DNA of 64,000 bases from JANPBY01 sp963851405 (lineage in GTDB: Bacteria > Actinomycetota > Actinomycetes > DATJPE01): assembly GCA_963851405.1 (NCBI GenBank), contig CAWKPB010000009.1:62001-126000 (forward strand). Reading direction: 5' to 3'. Below the pieces are notes generated by a model. It searched no databases, was not told the DNA's origin, and saw only the letters and a program-made list of their open reading frames with translations. Positions 58,610 to 64,000 of the stretch are shown here, piece by piece (the stretch's first letter is position 1; every line of letters starts with the position of its first letter). Made by a program: the position numbers and the translations under genes.

Positions 58610-59933
58610 CGGCGTGGCGGTCCTCCGCCTCGGAGTCCAGGCCGTCCGCGTCGTCCGGCTCGCTCTCTCGGTGCACGAGAACGGTGGCAATCCGGTTACG
58701 GCGGCCCTCGGTGGACTCCGCGGTGAGCCGCCAACCCTCGACGAGCGCAGTCGAACCCGCGATCGGCACCTTGCCCAGGCGCCGAGCCAGGAGGCCGCCG
58801 ACCGTGTCGACGTCGTCTTCCTCGTCCTCGTCCAGGGAGACGTTGAAGCGCTCAGCGAAGTCACCGACACTGAAACGGGCGCTCACTCGTACGTCGCCGT
58901 CCTCGAGCTCCTGAACCTCGGGCAGCGTGGTGTCGTACTCATCGGAGATCTCACCGACGATCTCCTCCAGCACGTCCTCGATCGTCACGAGTCCGGCCGT
59001 GCCGCCGTACTCGTCGACCACAACGGCGACGTGTGTGCGCTGGGCCTGCATCTCGCGCAGCAGGTCGGCGGCCGGTTTGCTGTCCGGAACGAACACGGTC
59101 GGCCGCATGACCGACTCGATGTGCTCGGTCGACTCCCCCGCCCGATGCTCATACGTCCGACGCGTCACGTCCTTGAGGTAGGCGATACCGAGCACATCGT
59201 CGATAGAACTGCCCACGACGGGAATCCGGCTGAACCCACTGCGCAGCGCCAAGGATGTGGCCTGGCGCAGCGTCTTGCCTCGCTCGATCACCACCATCTC
59301 CGTGCGGGGCACCATCACCTCACGGACCACCGTGTCGCCCAGCTCGAACACCGAATGGATCATCTCGCGCTCGTCATGCTCGATGAGCTTGCTCTCTTCA
59401 GCGAGATCGACGAGGTCGCGCAACTCGGCCTCCGACGTGAACGGTCCGTCGCGGAAACCACGTCCAGGGGTGAGGGCGTTGCCGATCCCGATCAGGAGTT
59501 TTGTCAGCGGAAAGAACACCACACCGAGCGCACGCACACTCGGGGCAACGGCGAGGGCGTACGACTCCGCGTGCTGGCGTCCGAGTGTGCGCGGCGCCAC
59601 GCCGACGACGATGTAGGACACCCCGGCCATGACCACCACCGACGTCAAACCGGCGATCCCGTTCGAATCGATGAGATCGAAGAGCACGATAGTGACCAGA
59701 ACAACCGCACCGATCTCACACAAGATCCTCATGAGCAGCGCTGCGTTGACGCCGAAGGCCGGGTCCTCGACCAACGACTCCAGCGCCTTGGAACCGCGGC
59801 GACCGTCCTCCCGTAGCTCGGCGACTCGGGAGCGGGAAACGCGCGGGAGCGCGGCGTCCGCCGCAGCGAATCCCGCCGCGAGCAGCACCAGAACCGCAGC
59901 GAAGGCCAGCGCCCACCAATCCGCCGATGTCAC
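58602..59933 (-). CDS. CNNM/CorC (HlyC) family membrane protein with CBS domains
   Basis: 443 aa from GTG 59933, which overlaps the ybeY stop (GTGA). N-terminal DUF21/CNNM domain with about three helices (WWALAFAAVLVLLAAGFAAA; ALLMRILCEIGAVVLVTIVL; IAGLTSVVVMAGVSYIVVGV). Two CBS motifs follow (VMVPRTEMVVIERGKTLRQA; VMRPTVFVPDSKPAADLLRE, with DEYGGTAGLVTIEDVLEEIV), then a CorC_HlyC domain (VSARFSVGDFAERFNVSLDE). Relatives act in Mg2+/Co2+ export or tolerance. Equivalent to Rv2366c. Acidic C-terminus. Confidence 0.93.
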   Translation of the reverse strand: MTSADWWALAFAAVLVLLAAGFAAADAALPRVSRSRVAELREDGRRGSKALESLVEDPAFGVNAALLMRILCEIGAVVLVTIVLFDLIDSNGIAGLTSVVVMAGVSYIVVGVAPRTLGRQHAESYALAVAPSVRALGVVFFPLTKLLIGIGNALTPGRGFRDGPFTSEAELRDLVDLAEESKLIEHDEREMIHSVFELGDTVVREVMVPRTEMVVIERGKTLRQATSLALRSGFSRIPVVGSSIDDVLGIAYLKDVTRRTYEHRAGESTEHIESVMRPTVFVPDSKPAADLLREMQAQRTHVAVVVDEYGGTAGLVTIEDVLEEIVGEISDEYDTTLPEVQELEDGDVRVSARFSVGDFAERFNVSLDEDEEDDVDTVGGLLARRLGKVPIAGSTALVEGWRLTAESTEGRRNRIATVLVHRESEPDDADGLDSEAEDRHADA

Positions 59934-60391
59934 TCGCTGCTCCGGCGTTCGAGCCAAGCGCCCACGGTTTCGGACTGCAGGCCAAACATCTCCGCCTTCT
60001 CATCTGGCTCGGCGTGGTCGTAGCCGAGCAGATGAAGGATGCCGTGGGTACAGAGCAGATCAAGCTCGTCAGCCTCCGCGTGGCCGGCCGCCAACGCTTG
60101 GGTGCGAGCCACCTCGGGGCACAAGACCACATCACCGAGCAGTCCCGGCTCCGGCTCCACGCCGTCGCGGCCGGGGCGCAACTCGTCCATCGGGAAGGCC
60201 AAGACGTCCGTGGGGCCGGGCTCGTCCATCCATTGGACGTGCAGATGCTCCATGGCGGCCGCGTCGAGCAAGAGAACGGAAAGCTCAGCCTGGGGATGGA
60301 CCCGCAGGCGATCAAGGACGAACCGCGACAGCTCAACCAATCGAAGGGTGTCGACCTCGACGCCTGATTCGTTGGCGACCTCGACGCTCAC
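59930..60391 (-). CDS. ybeY: Endoribonuclease YbeY (rRNA maturation factor)
   Basis: 153 aa from GTG 60391, overlapping the phoH stop (GTGA). The zinc site HGILHLLGYDHAEPDEKAEM has the HxxxHxxGYDH signature. Also EPGPTDVLAFPMDE and LLGDVVLCPEVA, conserved in the family. It is a single-strand RNase for 16S rRNA 3'-end maturation and ribosome quality control. Sits between phoH and corC as in Rv2368c-Rv2366c. Confidence 0.96.
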   Translation of the reverse strand: MSVEVANESGVEVDTLRLVELSRFVLDRLRVHPQAELSVLLLDAAAMEHLHVQWMDEPGPTDVLAFPMDELRPGRDGVEPEPGLLGDVVLCPEVARTQALAAGHAEADELDLLCTHGILHLLGYDHAEPDEKAEMFGLQSETVGAWLERRSSE

Positions 60392-61428
60392 GACCGCCTC
60401 TTTCGCTGCCCAGCCTGGGGCGGCGCTTCCTGCATCGCGTCCCATCGGCCGTACGCGTCCACGATCTCCCCTACGAGTCGATGCCGCACAACATCCGCGG
60501 CCGTCAACTCCAAGAACACCACGTCTTCGATGTCGTCCAGGATCTCGCGGACCAACTTGAGTCCGCTCACCGATCCACCGGGCAGGTCGATTTGGGTGAC
60601 GTCGCCAGTGACGACGATTTGGGACCCGAATCCCAGGCGGGTCAAGAACATCTTCATCTGCTCGGGCGAGGTGTTCTGGGCCTCGTCCAGGACGACGAAG
60701 GCATCGTTGAGTGTCCGCCCACGCATGTACGCGAGCGGCGCAACCTCGATTGATCCCTGAGCGATCAGGCGAGGGATCGATTCCGGGTCGATCATGTCGT
60801 GGAGGGCGTCGTACAGCGGCCGCAGGTACGGATCGATCTTCTCGTTCAGGGAACCAGGCAAGAAGCCGAGCCGCTCCCCCGCCTCGACCGCCGGGCGCGT
60901 GAGGATGATGCGGCTGACCTGTTTGGCCTGGAGCGCCTGCACGGCCTTGGCCATGGCGAGGTACGTCTTGCCCGTGCCGGCTGGACCGATACCGAAGACG
61001 ATCGTGTGGCTGTCGATCGCGTCGACGTACCGCTTTTGATTGAGCGTTTTGGGCCGAATCGTCCGCCCGCGGTTGGACAGGATGTTCTGGGTGAGCACTT
61101 GTGCCGGCCGAACCGCCGCGTCTTGGCGCAGCATGGCCAGGGATCGCTCAACCGCGTCGGGGGCCAGGCCCTGACCAGTACGGAGAACCGCCATCATCTC
61201 GCCGATCAGATCCACGACGAGGTCGACCTCGGCGGCGGGCCCGATAACGGTGATCTCGTTACCCCGAGCGTGCACATCCGCTTCGGGCACCCCGGCTTCG
61301 ATCAACCTCAAGATCTCATCCGATGCGCCCAGCACACCGACCATCGGGACGCTGGCGGGAACCGTGACGGTGCGAGTCGTGCGAGGACTCGCGATGGCGG
61401 CGGGGGTCGTGCGGCTGGTCTCGGCCAT
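60388..61428 (-). CDS. phoH: PhoH family ATPase
   Basis: 346 aa from ATG 61428 (a GTG at 61449 is also in frame). N-terminal KH-like part: GASDEILRLIEAGVPEADVH. ATPase: FGIGPAGTGKTYLAMAKAVQ (Walker A), ILTRPAVEAGERLGFLPGSL, FVVLDEAQNTSPEQMKMFLT (Walker B DEAQN), GSQIVVTGDVTQIDLPGG. It is a RecA-like nucleotide-binding protein often fused or linked with RNA processing functions. First gene of the era operon; the 151-bp gap to the divergent HIT gene should hold its promoter. Confidence 0.95.
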   Translation of the reverse strand: MAETSRTTPAAIASPRTTRTVTVPASVPMVGVLGASDEILRLIEAGVPEADVHARGNEITVIGPAAEVDLVVDLIGEMMAVLRTGQGLAPDAVERSLAMLRQDAAVRPAQVLTQNILSNRGRTIRPKTLNQKRYVDAIDSHTIVFGIGPAGTGKTYLAMAKAVQALQAKQVSRIILTRPAVEAGERLGFLPGSLNEKIDPYLRPLYDALHDMIDPESIPRLIAQGSIEVAPLAYMRGRTLNDAFVVLDEAQNTSPEQMKMFLTRLGFGSQIVVTGDVTQIDLPGGSVSGLKLVREILDDIEDVVFLELTAADVVRHRLVGEIVDAYGRWDAMQEAPPQAGQRKRRS

Positions 61429-61579
61429 GGGTTGGCCCCGGGGGGCCACGTCGTCCCTACTTCCCTCAGTCGTCGGTCAGTCGCTGATGCCCGGGCCGAG
61501 CCGATCTCTTCACTGACCGCGCGGCCCCGACGATGTTGTCGGTCCGTCCATGCTAGCCGCCGCCACGTACGCTGTTTGG

Positions 61580-61930
61580 ATGAAGAAGGAAGGCTGCCTG
61601 TTCTGCTCGATCGCCTCGGGCGACATCCCAGCCGAGGTCGTGTACCGCGGCGGTCGGGTCCTGGCCTTTCGGGACATTGCACCGGTGGCGCCGACTCACG
61701 TGCTCGTCATCCCCCTCGATCACTTCGAGAATGTCGCTGAGTTGGCCGGTTCAGACCCGGCTCTGGTCGCCGAAGTCGTGCGAGTGGCCACGCAGATCGC
61801 TGAGGAGCTCGGGGTTGCGGCCTCCGGATATCGGGTGGTTCTGAACACCGGCGACGACGGCGGCCAGACCGTTCAACACGTGCACGCGCATCTGTTCGGT
61901 GGAAGGCCGATGACATGGCCACCGGGATGA
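61580..61930 (+). CDS. HIT (histidine triad) family hydrolase
   Basis: 116 aa from ATG 61580. Zinc or structural Cys pair in GCLFCSIASGDIPAEVVYRG, then VLAFRDIAPVAPTHVLVIPL and the catalytic triad in GQTVQHVHAHLFGGRPMTWP (HxHxH). HINT-type purine nucleotide phosphoramidase. TACGCT lies 6 nt before the ATG, so the mRNA may be leaderless. The Gmad2 lipoprotein gene begins 19 bp downstream. Confidence 0.94.
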   Translation: MKKEGCLFCSIASGDIPAEVVYRGGRVLAFRDIAPVAPTHVLVIPLDHFENVAELAGSDPALVAEVVRVATQIAEELGVAASGYRVVLNTGDDGGQTVQHVHAHLFGGRPMTWPPG

Positions 61931-61949
61931 GGAAGGGAAGAATCAGTCA

Positions 61950-62534
61950 GTGACAAGGCCGGGGATGAAGGGGGCTCGCTGGGCGGCCACAACGGTTCTC
62001 GCGGCCGGGCTGCTCGCCGGCTGCTGGGGAGGGTCGACGGATGAGGGCGCCTCCGTGGCTCCCTTGGCCTCATCGCCGACGGTGAGCGCAAGTGCCTCCG
62101 CGTCAGAATCGGGGCAACTGAGCCCCAGCGCTTCCTCATCGCCCTCGTCGACTGCCACTGAGTCGCCGACGGCGACCAACTCCCTCAAGCCATCTGACAC
62201 CAAGAAGCCCAAGCCGGACGCATCGATAGCCCCCGACGGGCTCCCGGTGGTCGTCATCAATACACCGGAACCAGGGGCGTCGGTCAACATCCCCGTGGTG
62301 ATCTCCGGCACGGCTGTGGCCTTCGAGGCGGTGCTCCGGTACGAGATCCTCAACTCCCAGGGCAAGAGGTTCACCAATGGCCCGGCCTACGCCGACGCTG
62401 GCGCCCCGGAACGCGGTCGTTGGAAGGTTGAGGTCGAGCTGCCGATCGGCAGCTACACCGTCGTCGCGTTCGTGGAGTCACCGGAGAACGGCAAGCGCAT
62501 CGCTGAGGACCGGGTGAAGTTCCGCGCAGGCTAG
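61950..62534 (+). CDS. Gmad2 domain lipoprotein
   Basis: 194 aa, GTG 61950 (ATG 61965, with AGG six nt before it, is an equal alternative). Signal peptide with lipobox LLAGC, then a long Ser/Thr/Pro linker (about residues 28-97). The C-terminal Ig-like Gmad2 domain shows PVVVINTPEPGASVNIPVVI, SGTAVAFEAVLRYEILNSQG, and RGRWKVEVELPIGSYTVVAF. Gmad2 occurs in spore germination and cell-envelope lipoproteins; the ligand is unknown. The coding gene beyond the sigma factor has a second Gmad2-type start, so the two may be related by duplication or function. Confidence 0.85.
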   Translation: MTRPGMKGARWAATTVLAAGLLAGCWGGSTDEGASVAPLASSPTVSASASASESGQLSPSASSSPSSTATESPTATNSLKPSDTKKPKPDASIAPDGLPVVVINTPEPGASVNIPVVISGTAVAFEAVLRYEILNSQGKRFTNGPAYADAGAPERGRWKVEVELPIGSYTVVAFVESPENGKRIAEDRVKFRAG

Positions 62535-62611
62535 CCCCTCGCGCGTCACCATGGGCTGGTGAACTGCTGGCCCGGTGCCAACCGTGAAGTGCCCTTGGGC
62601 GTCCTCCTTGT

Positions 62612-63154
62612 ATGGCAGTTGCACAGGTACGGCACCAGATGACTGAAGCTGACGTCTCCGAGTGGGACGCCGATACAGCGGTCGCTGCACTTCACGCGGC
62701 CCACTACCGACGGCTCGTACGGCTCTGCGTTCTTCTCGTCCGCGACCTTGCGATCGCAGAAGAGGTCGTGCAGGACGCCTACGTCGCGCTGTATTTGAAG
62801 TGGTCCAGGCTGCGAGATCCTCAGGCGGCCCTGGCGTACCTCCGCACGACAGTCGTGAACGGATCGCGATCCTCGCTTCGGCGGCTCAGTACTGCGGAGC
62901 GCGCCGAACCGATGCTTCGCACCGCGTCCGACACAAGTCCGGACCCATCGTCCAAGGCCAGCACCCGCCTCGACGTCCTAGCCGCCCTGGCCAGATTGCC
63001 GGAACGTCAACGCGAGGTCATCGTTCTTCGCTACTACGCCGACCTCTCAGAATCCGAGATCGCGCAAACCCTAGGCATTAGCCGCGGCTCCGTGAAGTCC
63101 TACGCCGCCCGGGCAGCTACAACCCTCCGACCGATCCTGGAGACCGTCCGATGA
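62612..63154 (+). CDS. SigE-family RNA polymerase sigma factor (ECF type)
   Basis: 180 aa; ATG 62612, or 62639 (nine residues shorter). Region 2: ALHAAHYRRLVRLCVLLVRD, LAIAEEVVQDAYVALYLKWS. Region 4: ARLPERQREVIVLRYYADLS, ESEIAQTLGISRGSVKSYAA. This is the form of the SigE/SCO-type family in actinobacteria, usually near a membrane anti-sigma factor. It directs RNA polymerase to envelope-stress or developmental promoters. The stop overlaps the next gene's start (ATGA), which suggests a sigma/anti-sigma pair. Confidence 0.92.
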   Translation: MAVAQVRHQMTEADVSEWDADTAVAALHAAHYRRLVRLCVLLVRDLAIAEEVVQDAYVALYLKWSRLRDPQAALAYLRTTVVNGSRSSLRRLSTAERAEPMLRTASDTSPDPSSKASTRLDVLAALARLPERQREVIVLRYYADLSESEIAQTLGISRGSVKSYAARAATTLRPILETVR

Positions 63155-64000
63155 CTGGCAACGCTAGCCCGCCCACCGACCCCTTCCACGACGAGACGAT
63201 GCAGCGGCTCGGCGCCATCCTCCATGCCGAGGTCGACGATTTAGAGCCCTCAGCAGGCTCGCTGGCCGCGATCCGGCAGCGCCATGAGGAACGAGGGAGT
63301 CGAACGAAGACCCGGTGGCTCGCCCCGCTGGCGGCCGCAGCAGCTGTGGTCGCGATCGCAGCGGCGGCCATCCTGCTACCGCATGGTGATCAGGGCACGA
63401 CGACGGCTCCCGCCGCCACCGCACCTGCGCCGGGACCCTCGGATCCGTCTGGATTGCCGCGTGTCTCGCCTGTCCCCTCGATCTGTGCCGCAGGCCCATC
63501 GGCTGTCACCGTGTATTGGGTGGCCGACGTCGCATCTGTGGGACCGCGCCTGTACGGGGAGTTGACGACTGCCACCACCTGTGGTGCGCCGGTCGAGGAG
63601 AGCCTCGGGGCCCTTTTCGCCCAGACGCCAGCAGATGCCGACTACCTTTCGCTGTGGCCTGGAACGACTCGGGTCCTCTCCGTCAGCCAGGCGGGCAGCA
63701 TCTCGACCATCGACCTGTCCGAGTTCCCAACCCTGGGTGCCGAGGCTGAAATGGTCGCCCTTCAGCAGCTCGTCTGGACCGCGACGGCCAACGACAAGAC
63801 AGTGAAGGCCTTGCGGCTCTTGGTGAATGGGGAGACTCCTGCTTCCGGGCACATCGACTGGTCGCAACCCCTGAGCCGAGGCGCTGCCTTGGGAACACTC
63901 GCCAACGTGTGGATCCTCGCCCCCGGCGAGGGCACCACGGTCGGGTCACCCGTGACCGTTGAGGTTTACGGCACGGGCTACGAGGGCAACGTGCCGTTGA
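63151..64000 (+). CDS. Membrane-anchored GerMN-Gmad2 protein, candidate anti-sigma factor (partial)
   Basis: At least 283 codons; cut by the right edge. ATG overlaps the sigma factor stop (ATGA). Residues 1-52 are charged and cytoplasmic (PFHDETMQRLGAILHAEVDD; AAIRQRHEERGSRTKTRW), followed by one helix (LAPLAAAAAVVAIAAAAILL, about 57-76). The outer part has a Pro/Ala linker, then a GerMN-like domain (VTVYWVADVASVGPRLYGEL; KALRLLVNGETPASGHIDWS) and the opening of a Gmad2 domain (VWILAPGEGTTVGSPVTVEV; GYEGNVPL). No zinc-binding HxxxCxxC anti-sigma motif is seen in the cytoplasmic part. By position it may hold the sigma factor at the membrane. Confidence 0.85.
   Translation, partial: MTGNASPPTDPFHDETMQRLGAILHAEVDDLEPSAGSLAAIRQRHEERGSRTKTRWLAPLAAAAAVVAIAAAAILLPHGDQGTTTAPAATAPAPGPSDPSGLPRVSPVPSICAAGPSAVTVYWVADVASVGPRLYGELTTATTCGAPVEESLGALFAQTPADADYLSLWPGTTRVLSVSQAGSISTIDLSEFPTLGAEAEMVALQQLVWTATANDKTVKALRLLVNGETPASGHIDWSQPLSRGAALGTLANVWILAPGEGTTVGSPVTVEVYGTGYEGNVPL

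Overview
The window is GC-rich chromosomal DNA from an actinobacterium (Actinomycetota); the order cannot be fixed from sequence alone. The signs are an FasR/MabR-type regulator followed by fabD-fabH-acpP-fabF-accD, actinobacteria-typical families (DUF3052, DUF3145, the RNase H-phosphatase fusion, SigE-family sigma factor, AhpE), frequent GTG/TTG starts, and gene order that follows two blocks remembered from Mycobacterium tuberculosis (about Rv2228c-Rv2247 and Rv2343c-Rv2368c). No phage, insertion sequence, CRISPR array or plasmid function was seen.

Region 1 (1-9190) is a polyamine or amine catabolism cluster: the N-terminus of a putrescine/spermidine-type binding lipoprotein, two paralogous aldehyde dehydrogenases, a PucR-type and an Lrp-type regulator, a class III aminotransferase, a small flavin-binding protein and an FAD-dependent amine oxidase. 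The two dehydrogenases are each divergent from their own regulator.

Region 2 (9260-17689) holds an RNase H-phosphatase / zinc-ribbon / Nif3 operon in which the zinc-ribbon gene seems to start with CTG, a spermidine-synthase-like methyltransferase, a fasciclin lipoprotein with a clear terminator, a lipase-like hydrolase, tRNA-Val, ahpE, a DUF3052 gene and a secreted FG-GAP protein.

Region 3 (17803-29501) is central carbon and lipid metabolism: aceE translationally coupled to a PPK2 kinase, a PHP-domain protein, a DUF998 membrane protein, an FasR-like regulator ending in a perfect 11-bp inverted repeat, and a tightly packed fatty acid synthase II operon whose FabD carries an extra C-terminal barrel domain. 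Malonyl-CoA supply (accD), malonyl transfer (fabD), initiation (fabH), carrier (acpP) and elongation (fabF) are thus made together.

Region 4 (29518-48794) is mixed housekeeping: AI-2E transporter, DUF3145, threonine degradation (tdh-kbl), tRNA-Met, a thioredoxin/CcdA pair, a sulfotransferase-like gene, tRNA-Asn, dnaG, dgt, dus, a YdcF-like protein, an S9 peptidase, a saccharopine-dehydrogenase-like reductase, glyS, a phosphoribosyltransferase and small genes.

Region 5 (48816-53072) is a zinc homeostasis locus: a perfect 21-bp Zur-type palindrome overlapping a TTGACA promoter, znuA-znuC-znuB, an ArsR/SmtB repressor, Zur and a cation diffusion facilitator. Region 6 (53078-61930) has uppS, recO, leuA with a candidate leader-peptide attenuator, an SDR gene, and the conserved phoH-ybeY-corC-degenerate cytidine deaminase-era operon, then a HIT protein. 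The window ends in a Gmad2 lipoprotein, a SigE-family sigma factor and a coupled membrane protein with GerMN and Gmad2 features, cut by the edge.
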